From Bacteroides fragilis (lineage in GTDB: Bacteria; Bacteroidota; Bacteroidia; Bacteroidales; DTGW01), in contig CAMDBI010000012.1 of assembly GCA_945889005.1 (NCBI GenBank), positions 31,485 to 95,484 on the forward strand: DNA of 64,000 bases. Direction: 5' to 3'. The notes beneath the pieces are model-generated. The model was not told the DNA's origin. It searched no databases and saw only the letters and a list, made by a program, of their open reading frames with translations. Position 1 is the stretch's first letter. Each line of letters begins with the position of its first letter. A program made the position numbers and the translations under genes. Positions 1 to 9,509 of the stretch are shown here, in pieces.

Positions 1-92
1 TTTTCAATTTTTTTTTTACCTAAACAAATGTTTTTGCAGTTTTTATTTGCTTTGCCTTCAAAAAAAACTGATAATATCAGGTTTTAAAGGGT

Positions 93-815
93 TTACAAGA
101 GACAAAAATTTTTTAGCTCTCGGTTCAATTCCAATGCATTTGGCATAAACTCAACTAGCTTGTCCCAGAACTTTTTGCTGTGGTTTTTGTGTATGGTGTG
201 GGTCAATTCGTGCATAATCACGTAGTTGCATAGTTCATTGCTTAAATAAATAAGTCTATAATTGAGATTTATATTGTTTCGGTACGAACAACTTCCCCAA
301 CGTGTTCGTGGGCTGCCAATTTTTATGTTTTGAATCGTAAAGTTGTAATATTGAGCCAATTGTTCTGTTTTTGCAGTTAAAATAACTTTTGCTTCTTTTA
401 CAGATGCTTTTTTAATGAGCTCTTCGATCTTCTTTTTGACGACCAAATTTTCAATATTTGCTTCAACGGGGTACTCAACTATTATTTTTTCTTCGAGGTA
501 TACGATTCGATATTTGTCTATAAACTGAGGTTTAATATAAATAGTTCTTCCCAGCGTATTTATCTCGGTATTGTTAGTGATAAGTGGTTTTTTATTTTCG
601 AGTGCACTAATTCGCTCTAGACCTTTTTTGACCCAATCGATTTTGCTGATTAAGAATTTTTCGCCATCGGAATAGTTTGCCCAATATGGAATAGTAACAT
701 TGATCGACTTCTGACGTCGCATAACTATCGAAATACGTTTTACTCCGGTTTTTTTTCGAATAAATACCTGCCCAATGCTTGGAATGTTTAATTCCTTCTC
801 ACTTACAACCCTCAT
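93..815 (-). CDS. YgjP-like zinc metallohydrolase (DUF45/M48-related)
   Basis: 240 residues, close to the usual length for this family. The C-terminal part carries HELTH at residues 202-206 followed by KNHSKKFW, giving the HExxH-(x)n-NHS-x-x-FW pattern of YgjP/SprT-like metal-dependent hydrolases, with a third zinc ligand probably at His212. The preceding GSPRTRWGSCS stretch is also typical. No signal peptide or membrane segment is seen, so it is likely cytoplasmic; its substrate is not known. It is the last visible gene of a leftward run, 27 nt after the deoxynucleoside kinase. The family call is firm, the physiological role is not. Confidence 0.88.
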   Translation of the reverse strand: MRVVSEKELNIPSIGQVFIRKKTGVKRISIVMRRQKSINVTIPYWANYSDGEKFLISKIDWVKKGLERISALENKKPLITNNTEINTLGRTIYIKPQFIDKYRIVYLEEKIIVEYPVEANIENLVVKKKIEELIKKASVKEAKVILTAKTEQLAQYYNFTIQNIKIGSPRTRWGSCSYRNNINLNYRLIYLSNELCNYVIMHELTHTIHKNHSKKFWDKLVEFMPNALELNRELKNFCLL

Positions 816-842
816 GAAACATAATTAATAAAGCACGTTGCC

Positions 843-1493
843 TTAAAATAAACCGTTAATTTGAGCATTGATTTTATCGAGCACATAACTGAGGTGCTCG
901 GGATTGTCGACAAAATTGTAGTGATCGACATCAATCACTAGGATCTTACCCATGTTGTACGATTCGGCCCATGCTTCGTAGCGTTCGTTGAGGCGTTGGA
1001 GGTAGTCGAGTCTAATGGTATTCTCGAATTTGCGGCCACGGCGTTGAATCTGGTTTACCAATGTGGGAACTGTAGTTCTGAGGTAAATCAATAAATCTGG
1101 AGCTTCGATGAGCGAAGTCATAAGTTCGAAAATGCTCTTGTAGGTTTCGAAATCGCGACTCGACATGAGCCCCATGGTATGGAGGTTTGGTGCAAAAATT
1201 GAAGCGTCTTCGTATATGGTACGGTCTTGTACAACGTTAATATTCGATTTGCGAATGTCGACTACTTGTTGGAAGCGGTTTTTCAAGAAGAATATTTGTA
1301 GGTTGAACGACCAGCGTTGCATATCTTCGTAGAAATCGACCAAATAGGGGTTGTCGTCGATATTTTCGAAATGTGGAGTCCAATTGTATTGTTTGGCCAA
1401 TAATTCGGTAAGGGTGGTTTTACCTGAGCCGATATTGCCAGCAATGGCAATGTGCATTGCTTTTGTGTTTATACGAGGTTTAGCTTTAGACAT
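843..1493 (-). CDS. Deoxynucleoside kinase
   Basis: 216 residues. An N-terminal P-loop GNIGSGKTT lies at about residues 19-27, DRTIYEDASIF matches the DRS/DRT motif of the dCK/dGK/TK2-type kinases, and the arginine-rich stretch QRRGRKFENTIRLDYL corresponds to the lid and the Arg residues that contact phosphate. The enzyme should phosphorylate deoxynucleosides in the cytoplasm with a nucleoside triphosphate, feeding dNTP salvage. Which nucleoside it prefers cannot be read from sequence alone. It follows the GH3-like gene with a 19 nt gap and is probably co-transcribed with it. Confidence 0.9.
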   Translation of the reverse strand: MSKAKPRINTKAMHIAIAGNIGSGKTTLTELLAKQYNWTPHFENIDDNPYLVDFYEDMQRWSFNLQIFFLKNRFQQVVDIRKSNINVVQDRTIYEDASIFAPNLHTMGLMSSRDFETYKSIFELMTSLIEAPDLLIYLRTTVPTLVNQIQRRGRKFENTIRLDYLQRLNERYEAWAESYNMGKILVIDVDHYNFVDNPEHLSYVLDKINAQINGLF

Positions 1494-1512
1494 GATAAAG
1501 ATTTTGCTAAAA

Positions 1513-3030
1513 TTATAAACTTTTTTCTATTTCGAGCAACTCATCGACATATTTCCTGTTATTTGATAGTCGGGGCATTTTATTTTGCCCGCCCAGTTTT
1601 CCATGTATTTCGAACCATTTGTAGAAAGCCCCTTTTTTCAAAATTTTAACGATTGGGGCATCGAGGGTAATGTTTTTGTATCGTTTGGCCTCATAGTCCG
1701 AATTGAGCGACATAAGTGCATGGTCGAGCAGGTTTATAAAATACTCAATATCGTTGGGTTCATGATCATACTCAATGAGCCATTGATGGCAACCTTTTGT
1801 TTTATCGGTCATATACACTGGAGCTGCTGTGTATTCGAGTATTTGTGCTCCGGATTTATGACAGGCAACTTGTAGCGCTTTTTCGGCATTGTCTATAATT
1901 AGTTCTTCGCCAAAGGCATTGATATAATGCTTGGTACGACCCGAAATAATTATTTTATGTGGGAAAATACTGGTAAAAACGATTGTATCGCCAATCAAAT
2001 AGCGCCATAAACCGCCATTAGTTGTAATTACAATTGCATAGTTCCGACCAATTTCTACTTCGCCTATATGATAGGTTCGCGGATGATCGTTAGAAAGCTC
2101 TTCTATGGGTATAAATTCGTAAAAAATACCATAGTCGAGCATGAGTAGCATATCTGGCGAATGAGGGTCGTCTTGTATGGCAAAAAAGCCCTCGGAGGCA
2201 TTATATGTTTCCATGTAACGCATGGAGTCCGATGGAATTATTTTTTTAAACTGTTCTTTATAGGGCAAAAAGCTTATTCCACCATGAATAAACAGTTCCA
2301 AATTGGGCCATACTTCTAGCAAATTGCTTTTTCCTGTTTTCTCTAAAATATATTTGATCATTACCATGTTCCACGAGGGTACACCTGCCAAACTGGTTAC
2401 GTTTTCGGCCAATGCTTCGTTGGTAAGTTTCTCGAGCTTTTCTTCCCACTGAGGAATAAGGGCCACTTCGGCACTCGGTGTACGAATAAAATTGGCCCAA
2501 AAGGGTAAATTTTGAATAAGTATGGCCGATAAGTCACCGTAATATGATTGGTTGTTGTAATTGTCTATTTGGTGACTGCCTCCCAATGTGAGTGTTTTGC
2601 CATCGAAAATTTCTGTTTCCTGGTGGTTGTGACAATAAATGGCCAAAACATCTTTGCCACCTCGAAAATGACATTCCTCGAGCGATTCGATGCTTACAGG
2701 TATAAATTTGCTTTTGTCGTTGGTGGTTCCCGACGATTTGGCAAACCATTTGATGTCGGTTGGCCACAAAATATTTTGTTCGCCATTGCGAATTCGATCA
2801 ATATATGGTTTTATATCGTCGTAACTCTGAATGGGCAGACGATCTCGAAACTGATCGATGGTATTGATGCTCGAAAAGTCGTATTTTAAACCCCATTCGG
2901 TTTGTCGCGATTTGGTAATGAGCTTAAAAAGCTGCTCTTGCTGTATGTCGAACGGATAGAGTGGATATAACTCGAGCTGGTGATAGCGTTTTATATTGAT
3001 CCACTTAATGATTGAACTGAATATGGGCAT
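1513..3030 (-). CDS. GH3-family acyl-adenylating enzyme (auxin-promoter GH3-like)
   Basis: 505 residues, normal for bacterial GH3 proteins. The ATP-binding motif AKSSGTTNDKSKFIPVS lies near residue 105, followed by YMETYNASEGFFAIQDD and GLWRYLIGDTIVF, both characteristic of GH3 enzymes, and a C-terminal lobe ending GGQNKMPRLSNNRKYVDELL. Plant GH3 enzymes adenylate a carboxylic acid and join it to an amino acid; the bacterial homologues share the fold but their substrates are unknown. No signal peptide. It lies upstream of the nucleoside kinase in a leftward run; the gap to the next gene upstream is filled by a 7-base tandem repeat. Confidence 0.88.
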   Translation of the reverse strand: MPIFSSIIKWINIKRYHQLELYPLYPFDIQQEQLFKLITKSRQTEWGLKYDFSSINTIDQFRDRLPIQSYDDIKPYIDRIRNGEQNILWPTDIKWFAKSSGTTNDKSKFIPVSIESLEECHFRGGKDVLAIYCHNHQETEIFDGKTLTLGGSHQIDNYNNQSYYGDLSAILIQNLPFWANFIRTPSAEVALIPQWEEKLEKLTNEALAENVTSLAGVPSWNMVMIKYILEKTGKSNLLEVWPNLELFIHGGISFLPYKEQFKKIIPSDSMRYMETYNASEGFFAIQDDPHSPDMLLMLDYGIFYEFIPIEELSNDHPRTYHIGEVEIGRNYAIVITTNGGLWRYLIGDTIVFTSIFPHKIIISGRTKHYINAFGEELIIDNAEKALQVACHKSGAQILEYTAAPVYMTDKTKGCHQWLIEYDHEPNDIEYFINLLDHALMSLNSDYEAKRYKNITLDAPIVKILKKGAFYKWFEIHGKLGGQNKMPRLSNNRKYVDELLEIEKSL

Positions 3031-3055
3031 AAAAATAATGACTAATTACTAATGA

Positions 3056-3222
3056 AAATCGTGAACTGTGAACCGTGAACTGTGAACCGTGAACCATGAA
3101 CCGTGAATCGTGAACCGTGAATCGTGAACCGTGTACCGTAAACAGTGAACAGTGAAATTTCTACGAGCCACGTGTTACGGTTCACGAGCCACTGTCCACT
3201 ATCCACTATCCACAAGTCACGA
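3056..3222. repeat. Degenerate heptanucleotide tandem repeat (GAACCGT family)
   Basis: About 14 head-to-tail variants of the 7-mer gaaccgt (gaactgt, gaaccat, gaatcgt, gaacagt) run from about 3060 to 3152. A second 7-mer family (ccactgt / ccactat) follows up to about 3210. It fills the gap between the GH3-like and TonB-like genes. Reading frames through it are repeat artefacts. The second family reappears inside the DUF3108 gene at 33.23 kb and in the cassette region. Confidence 0.9.
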
Positions 3223-3223
3223 A

Positions 3224-3952
3224 TTATTGCGCTACAAAAACATACGTTAATACTCCTTGCTGTCGCGAAGGGGCTTTGTTGTTGGTGTTGAATCGTGTAC
3301 GTTTTGCATACGACAATGCTGTTGATTGCAAACAATCGTTATCTTGACTGTTCGATTTATCTATTGTTGCATCTATTACAGTTCCATCGGGAGCTACAGT
3401 TATTTCGATCACTATTTTGCCCATTCCCTGGCATTTGTATACTGGTATGGGTAAATATACATGTTTACGGCCTTCCAAATCGTAATAAATGTTTGTGGGC
3501 CCTTTGTAAATGCCTGGTTTGTCGTTTACTGGTTCGGGTTTCACATTCATGTTAGCTTCAGAGGGTTTACTATCGTCGATTTGGCTTGTTTTTATTTCGT
3601 TTTCCGGAGCTTTAGGACGACCAGCATTGAGTTGATCTTGTAGTTGTTGCATGTATTTTTCGGTGCTGATTTCGTCTTTTACTTTTTCATTGATATTTAC
3701 CCCAATATTTCGTCGTTCATTGGCTATCATTTCGTTGATTTGTTGCTCGAGTATTTTTTTCTGTTCCTCCAATTTTTGGGCTTCTTCTTCGAGAGGGGCT
3801 TTTTGATCAATTTCAGGTTTTTCAAATTCGAATTCAATGCGCGTCGATTCTTTCATGCCTTGAATTTTTGAAAACATAAAAACAATAGCTATAAGTAAAT
3901 GAATTACAATTGCAAGCAATAAAATATTTATATTTTTAGAATGAAAAGTCAT
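3224..3952 (-). CDS. TonB-like energy-transducer protein
   Basis: 242 residues. One N-terminal membrane segment (about residues 8-28, ILLLAIVIHLLIAIVFMF) is followed by a Glu/Lys/Gln-rich predicted coiled coil (residues 45-85), a Pro/Glu/Lys linker and a C-terminal beta-rich domain with GKIVIEITVAPDGTVIDATI, the pattern of TonB C-terminal domains. This topology places the bulk in the periplasm. The Pro-rich spacer is shorter than in classic TonB, and no exbB/exbD genes are adjacent, so it may be a TonB paralogue with another role. It lies 48 nt after the SUI1-like gene. Confidence 0.72.
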   Translation of the reverse strand: MTFHSKNINILLLAIVIHLLIAIVFMFSKIQGMKESTRIEFEFEKPEIDQKAPLEEEAQKLEEQKKILEQQINEMIANERRNIGVNINEKVKDEISTEKYMQQLQDQLNAGRPKAPENEIKTSQIDDSKPSEANMNVKPEPVNDKPGIYKGPTNIYYDLEGRKHVYLPIPVYKCQGMGKIVIEITVAPDGTVIDATIDKSNSQDNDCLQSTALSYAKRTRFNTNNKAPSRQQGVLTYVFVAQ

Positions 3953-4000
3953 ATATACGAATACAGGTTGAGTTTTATAATAATGGGTATATGTGCAAGC

Positions 4001-4345
4001 TTAACCGCCTGCTTTCTTTGTTTTATAGCCTTCTGTTAAAAGCAATTGCATTATTTTATCGCGAAAATCGCCTTGAATTAAAATTTCACCATCTTTAACG
4101 GTACCTCCAACACCGCACTTGGTTTTTATCATTTTTCCCAAGGCTTCCAAATCGTTTTTGGAACCAACAAACCCAGTAATCAGCGACACCATTTTGCCAG
4201 CACGCTGTTTTTTGTCGAGCATCACTTTCAGATTTTGTTGGTTTTTGGGCAAAGTATCAGCTTCCGAAATATTTTCGGTTTCATATTTAAAATCTGGATT
4301 GGTAGAATATACAATATTAACCCTGTCTTTTAATTTATTAGACAT
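4001..4345 (-). CDS. SUI1/eIF1-like translation factor (YciH type)
   Basis: 114 residues. The C-terminal half ([20 protein letters not shown], then [19 protein letters not shown]) is the SUI1 fold signature of YciH-type proteins, including the [20 protein letters not shown] core. In other organisms eIF1 and YciH help discriminate start codons; the bacterial function is not well defined. No membrane segment; cytoplasmic. It sits 6 nt behind the CvpA-like gene, so the two are almost certainly co-transcribed. Confidence 0.9.
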   Translation of the reverse strand: MSNKLKDRVNIVYSTNPDFKYETENISEADTLPKNQQNLKVMLDKKQRAGKMVSLITGFVGSKNDLEALGKMIKTKCGVGGTVKDGEILIQGDFRDKIMQLLLTEGYKTKKAGG

Positions 4346-4351
4346 ATTATT

Positions 4352-4864
4352 TTATTTTTTATTGTCGGTTCTATTATTGGTTGATGCTTCTAAATATGGG
4401 CAAATAGCAGGTATAATAGATGCGACCGGCATGTATAACATAGAATTATGCATGTCGTCTTTATTTGGAAACGATTTTACTTTGCCAAAGAACGATAGGG
4501 CCAAGGTTATTATACTTAGTATTATAAGAGTTTTTGCTATAGAAAAAACCAATCCAAATATTTTATTTAAGTTGCCAAGTTCGGCATCTTCGAATGTTTT
4601 TTCGATGGCACGTCCGACAATACCTACAGTAACAAGTACTAAAATAAAAATGGTAATAACCGAAAAAATTTTAGAAAAACCGATGCTCCACGAGAAACTA
4701 TCGACGAGCCAAGGTGCAAGATTTTTGGTGAGTGTAATTGCAAGGTAAATGCCTAGTATTAATGCTGTAATAGAAGTTACCTGCGATACAATGCCTTTCT
4801 TGTATCCACTTATAGCGCTTATTATGAGCAGTATAATTATTATAAAGTCTAAATAATTCATCAA
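4352..4864 (-). CDS. CvpA family membrane protein
   Basis: 170 residues with four predicted membrane segments (about residues 3-19, 27-47, 62-83 and 100-122). The opening MMNYLDFIIIILLIISAISGYKKG-type stretch and the G(R)A-rich third helix are typical of the CvpA/colicin V production family. The family acts in the inner membrane; roles in envelope integrity have been described, but the molecular activity is not known. It precedes the SUI1-like gene closely. The family assignment rests on topology and N-terminal motif. Confidence 0.8.
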   Translation of the reverse strand: MMNYLDFIIIILLIISAISGYKKGIVSQVTSITALILGIYLAITLTKNLAPWLVDSFSWSIGFSKIFSVITIFILVLVTVGIVGRAIEKTFEDAELGNLNKIFGLVFSIAKTLIILSIITLALSFFGKVKSFPNKDDMHNSMLYMPVASIIPAICPYLEASTNNRTDNKK

Positions 4865-4925
4865 ATTTTTAAGGTAAAAATAATAAAAACAAGGATAAAA
4901 AATTCTTGAATGAGTAGTTAAAGAA

Positions 4926-7900
4926 TTATTTTTTTACATTTTTTAAAAAATCGTTGATTGTTTCGAGTATTGTATTGCTACTATATGGCTTAGTAACAAC
5001 CTCGTTGCAACCGGCTTCGATGCACAAACTTCGTTCTTCGTTCAAAGCGAATGCAGTTTGAGCAATGATTGGCAAAGTTGGACGTTGTAGTTTTATTCGT
5101 TTGGTAGCTTCCAGTCCACTTATACCTGGCAGTTGTATGTCCATGAGAACAATATCGATATTGGGTCTCGAAAGGCATAGGTTTACTGCTTGTTGACCAT
5201 CAACAGCAATTATTGTGTTTATGCCGGTTTCTTCGAGCATGGTTTCAAGAAATGTAAGGCTTATTTCGTCGTCTTCTACTAAAAGAATGGTATATTGTTG
5301 CAAGTTGAATTTTTTGCTGAATAGTTCAGTCGTGTTGGTTTTGAAACTTTTATGAACGGGTTTGTAGGGGAGTGTAAAATAAAAAGTAGAACCAACTTTA
5401 TATTTCGATTCGACCCAAATGGAGCCACCCAGAATGTCGACTAAGCCTTTGCAGATCGAAAGACCAAGTCCTGTACCTCCATATTTTCGGGTTGCAGAGT
5501 CGTCGACTTGTCTAAAACGTTCGAATATAATACTTAATTTGTCTTTAGGTATACCAATTCCAGTGTCTTTTACATAAAATCGAAGCATATTTTTGTCGGG
5601 TAGATAACATCCAAATTCAATACACCCTTTAGGGGTAAATTTGTAGGCATTTTCGATTAGATTAATAAATATTTGTTTTAGCCTAACAGGATCGGTAATT
5701 ATCTGCATATTATGATCTGGCAGATCTATATTTCTAGTAAAATTCAACTTTTTGTTTTCCGACAATTCTTTACGGGCCGAAAAGAATTGGTATATATCGT
5801 CAAATACTTCGTTAATGTTTGTTATAGATTCGTTAACCTGCATTTGTCCTGCTTCAATTTTTGAGAAACAAATTATTTCGTCAATAATATTGAGCAAATC
5901 GCGGCTTCTCGATTTTATGATTTCAATAAATTTTATTCGTTTTTCGTCGGTTATGCCTGGTTTGCCAAGTAATTCGGAAAAACCTACAATGCCGTTCATT
6001 GGAGTACGTATTTCGTGGCTCATGTTAGCCAAAAATGCCGATTTTAGTTTGTCAGATTCTTCGGCTTTATCTTTTGATTTAATGAGTTCTTCTTCGTAGT
6101 GTTTTTGTTGGGTAATGTCGACAACTGCCCCCAAGTATCCGGTTACTTTTGACGAATTATCGTCAAAGATGGGTTTTATAAAATCTCTGATCCAGCAAGT
6201 TTTATTGTCGCGTGTAATAATGCGGTATTCGAACACATAATTTTGGTCGTTAATAATTTTTACCAAACGTTGAAAGTTTATTTTCTTTTCATCGTCCTGG
6301 TTAATAATAGAATAAATTCCATTGGGCAAGGACTTGATATGTTCGGGTTTGTAACCGGTAATTTTCTCGAATGCCCCGATAATCCAATCGAGCTTTATTT
6401 GTCCGTTTTTGTCGATTTTAACTGAATACACATAGTCAGAAATAAGCTCAGAAATAATTCGGTGTTTTTCTTCGCTTTCGACAAGAGCTTGTTTGGCAAT
6501 TTTTTGTTCGGTATATATGCGCGACGACATAATAATGCCTGCAATTTGGTGATTTGAATTAAACCAGGGCCTTAATTCGAACGATAAATAATCTATTTGT
6601 CCGTTGGGTTGTGTATAAATGTTATCTTCGGAGCTCTCAACTTCGCCATTCAATACTTTTTCGAAAATTGATTGTAATTGAGGTAATGCATTGCCAAATA
6701 TATCTTTAATATTAGCACCAATGGGGTCGGTTTTAATTTGGAAGTCGCGGCAATATTGGTCGCTAACCATTACAAATTTGTTTTCTGCATCTAAAACCGC
6801 TACAGATATAGGTATGTGTTTAAGTATATATCGTATATGTTCGTCGCTCGATTTTAATTCGTTGTAAAGTTTTTTAAAAGTTTCGTTGTTCGAAAGCAGC
6901 GTTTCGTTTTGGTTTTTCAGTTCTTGATTTTGGAGCGCAATTCTCTCGTTTTGGTTGTGAATAATATCGTTTTGTAAACGCAGATTTTTTTCGCGTTCGA
7001 GTAGGGCTATTTCGGTAAGTTTTCGTTTCGAAATATCTCTAATTACTCCAATAATAGTAGAGTAGTTGCTTTCATCATGATTGATTACAGATGTACGAAT
7101 TTCGACCAAAATTGTTGAGCCATCGTTTTTAGTAAGTTCTAATTCGACACTGGCAAGAAAGTTTATTGGTTTTTTTTCTTTTAAATATGTTTTTACTTTG
7201 AAAAGTTCTTTCTCGATAATGGCAACAGAGGCATCGTTAAAATGAATGCAAAGTGAAAACCCTAGAAAATCGGAGGTTTTTTTACCGGTAAGAGCTTCAA
7301 TCGAAGGGGTTATGTAGCTTACTGTAAGATCTATATCTGATGTCCAGATTACATCGCTCACGTTGTCGGCAAGTACACGGTATATGTTTTCGTATTCAGA
7401 AAATACCCTTTCGGCTTCGAGGCGTTGAATAACAAGGGTCGTAAAATTTATTAAGTTTTCGGCAAGCCAAGGCTTTTTAAGTTTATTCCCTTCTTTGAAG
7501 AATAGCGAAACGCTGCCGTAAAGTTCATTTTTACAGTAAAACCCCATCGTATAGCACGATTCAACGCCAAAGAGTTTTTCCAATTGGTTTGCGAGAAATA
7601 AAGGAACAAGTTTACCGCTAATGGTATAGACTCCGTTTTCTGTTTTTAAAAGTTTGTTTTTTGTAAAAATGTCCCAACTAATATCCATTTTCTTACGAGG
7701 GTAAGCACTTTTACGTGGGTCGTAACCCAGCATTTTGAAAATAAATTCAGTTGTCTTGTTTAGACCCAGCAGTTTACGTATTTGAAACGAATCGGTCATG
7801 GGGTCGAGATGCGAAACCAAGGTATAATCGCTGCCAGTGACACTTTCAATTTTATGGGCAAACAGCTCGAAAAGTTCATCCATAGTTTTGACTACAATCA

Positions 7901-8393
7901 AATCTTTAGCTATTTGAGAAATAGTCTCTAAATCGTTGAGGTGGTGCTTGGTTTCTTGTTCGTTGCAAACCATGGAAGTAATTTCCATGGCACTCATTAA
8001 AAGACAAGGGTTCGAATCAATGATAGTTTGTTGGCACGATAAATATAGATTGTGTTTGCAATCATTTTTATCTATGATAATAGTTTCGAAGCTTTCAATC
8101 TGATCGGCTTTTGAGTATTCGTTAACCAATCGGTTGTACTCGGTTAAAACATAAATTCCTGCTTCGACTGGAGTTTTCCCAATAATTTCGTGGCGCGAAT
8201 ATCCGGTTATTTTTTCGAAATACGAATTTACTTCTTTGATTTTATTGTCGGTAATGCTAACAATCATTTCAATAACTGGGCTTTTTTCAAAAATACTATG
8301 GTATTTCTGAACAGATTGCTGCGATTTGGCAAGCTCTGATTCGAGAAATTCGAGTTTCTTTTTGAGTTCAGCAGTTTCCGAGTTATTAGTCAT
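4926..8393 (-). CDS. Soluble multi-PAS hybrid histidine kinase with receiver domain
   Basis: 1155 residues, no membrane helix or signal peptide, so a cytoplasmic sensor. In order: PAS (about 35-130), a GAF-like region (150-310), PAS/PAC (340-460), coiled coil (460-520), PAS (525-635), PAS/PAC (645-765), HisKA with FLANMSHEIRTPMNG (phospho-His near 790), HATPase_c with NLIENAYKF, DTGIGIP and GGTGLGLSI, and a C-terminal receiver (about 1028-1150) with EDDE acidic pocket and acceptor Asp in VLMDIQLPG near 1083. The conserved Lys is in TKPYS. A separate response regulator or HPt partner is not adjacent, so output goes through proteins encoded elsewhere. The ligand is unknown. Confidence 0.93.
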   Translation of the reverse strand: MTNNSETAELKKKLEFLESELAKSQQSVQKYHSIFEKSPVIEMIVSITDNKIKEVNSYFEKITGYSRHEIIGKTPVEAGIYVLTEYNRLVNEYSKADQIESFETIIIDKNDCKHNLYLSCQQTIIDSNPCLLMSAMEITSMVCNEQETKHHLNDLETISQIAKDLIVVKTMDELFELFAHKIESVTGSDYTLVSHLDPMTDSFQIRKLLGLNKTTEFIFKMLGYDPRKSAYPRKKMDISWDIFTKNKLLKTENGVYTISGKLVPLFLANQLEKLFGVESCYTMGFYCKNELYGSVSLFFKEGNKLKKPWLAENLINFTTLVIQRLEAERVFSEYENIYRVLADNVSDVIWTSDIDLTVSYITPSIEALTGKKTSDFLGFSLCIHFNDASVAIIEKELFKVKTYLKEKKPINFLASVELELTKNDGSTILVEIRTSVINHDESNYSTIIGVIRDISKRKLTEIALLEREKNLRLQNDIIHNQNERIALQNQELKNQNETLLSNNETFKKLYNELKSSDEHIRYILKHIPISVAVLDAENKFVMVSDQYCRDFQIKTDPIGANIKDIFGNALPQLQSIFEKVLNGEVESSEDNIYTQPNGQIDYLSFELRPWFNSNHQIAGIIMSSRIYTEQKIAKQALVESEEKHRIISELISDYVYSVKIDKNGQIKLDWIIGAFEKITGYKPEHIKSLPNGIYSIINQDDEKKINFQRLVKIINDQNYVFEYRIITRDNKTCWIRDFIKPIFDDNSSKVTGYLGAVVDITQQKHYEEELIKSKDKAEESDKLKSAFLANMSHEIRTPMNGIVGFSELLGKPGITDEKRIKFIEIIKSRSRDLLNIIDEIICFSKIEAGQMQVNESITNINEVFDDIYQFFSARKELSENKKLNFTRNIDLPDHNMQIITDPVRLKQIFINLIENAYKFTPKGCIEFGCYLPDKNMLRFYVKDTGIGIPKDKLSIIFERFRQVDDSATRKYGGTGLGLSICKGLVDILGGSIWVESKYKVGSTFYFTLPYKPVHKSFKTNTTELFSKKFNLQQYTILLVEDDEISLTFLETMLEETGINTIIAVDGQQAVNLCLSRPNIDIVLMDIQLPGISGLEATKRIKLQRPTLPIIAQTAFALNEERSLCIEAGCNEVVTKPYSSNTILETINDFLKNVKK

Positions 8394-8434
8394 TAGTCAT
8401 TAGGAATAAGAGCTTATAAAATTAAAAAAACTTT

Positions 8435-9319
8435 CTATATAAAAAATAAAATAACACCAATTACACTAAGTATTGCACCAATTATTTCTATGAACTTAAC
8501 TTTTTGTTTTAATACAAAAACAGAAGGTACTATAATAAGTATTGGAACGATAGACATAATAGCCGATGCAACACCTGTTGAAGTTCGTTGAATGGCATAT
8601 AGCGACAGACCTACACCCAAGAATGATCCAAAGAAAGCCCCCAATGTAATTCCACTTATTGCCTTTCGGTCGTTAAAGGAATTAAAAGATTCTTTTACCT
8701 TACGCATCATTACAAGTAAAATAAAAAAACCAACAATGCCGGCAATAAGCCTAATTTGAGTTGCAGCAAAAGCATCGTATTGTTCCATGCCGTATTTGCT
8801 TAAGAGCAAGCCTCCCGCTTGTCCGAGTGCTCCACCAAATCCGAACAATACACCTTTGGTCGACCAATGTGCTGCTTGATTGCTTGTTCGACGTGAGTAA
8901 ATAGCCAACACAACGCCTAACAATGTTATAGACATGGCAACAATTTGTAAAAATTTTAAATTTTCGTTTAAAAAAAGAAACCCGCCCAAACTTGCCAGCA
9001 AAGGAGCCGTTGTCATAACTACCATAGATAAGCGAGAGCCAATGCTAATAAAGGCTTTAAATAAAAAATAGTCGCCAATTACAAAACCTACCACACCAGA
9101 TAAAAGTAGCCACAACCATTGATGAGCCGATGCATCGAATGGCATGAGTTTGCCACGAACCAACAGAGTGAAAACGCTAATCATGGCAAAAGACAAAATG
9201 AGTCTTATGAAATTGACCGATAGTGAACCTCCGCGCTTACTTGCTATTTCCAGGGCAATTGCCGATATCGTCCAACACAATGCTACCGCTAAAGCAGCTA
9301 TTTCTCCCGCATGATTCAT
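8435..9319 (-). CDS. EamA/DMT-family transporter
   Basis: 294 residues with ten predicted membrane helices arranged as two EamA repeats (first about 5-140, second about 155-293). The start MNHAGEIAALAVALCWTISA and the second-repeat GLSLYAIQRTSTGVASAIMS are typical of drug/metabolite exporters. It should move a small metabolite across the inner membrane, but the substrate cannot be inferred. It is the first gene of the leftward group, with a 41 nt gap to the histidine kinase; the respiratory block starts divergently about 190 nt away. Confidence 0.9.
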   Translation of the reverse strand: MNHAGEIAALAVALCWTISAIALEIASKRGGSLSVNFIRLILSFAMISVFTLLVRGKLMPFDASAHQWLWLLLSGVVGFVIGDYFLFKAFISIGSRLSMVVMTTAPLLASLGGFLFLNENLKFLQIVAMSITLLGVVLAIYSRRTSNQAAHWSTKGVLFGFGGALGQAGGLLLSKYGMEQYDAFAATQIRLIAGIVGFFILLVMMRKVKESFNSFNDRKAISGITLGAFFGSFLGVGLSLYAIQRTSTGVASAIMSIVPILIIVPSVFVLKQKVKFIEIIGAILSVIGVILFFI

Positions 9320-9509
9320 TAGTTAGTCTATTGATATTAAGAAATATTGAAATTTGATTTTTTTTAAAAGTAAGTAATAATTCTATATTTTAAACATTTT
9401 CTTAATCTTCTTGTTTTTCGAGTTGTTAAAGATTTTTAACAAAAAGATTTTTAATATTTTTGTTAAAATATTTTTGTTTTATATTTATAGAAATAAAAAA
9501 AGACATTTT

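Noticed and set aside
3042..3335. Leftward open frame of 97 codons over the GAACCGT repeat
   Set aside because: It is an artefact of the 7-mer repeat having no stops; composition is periodic (VHGSRFT) and it overlaps the TonB-like gene.
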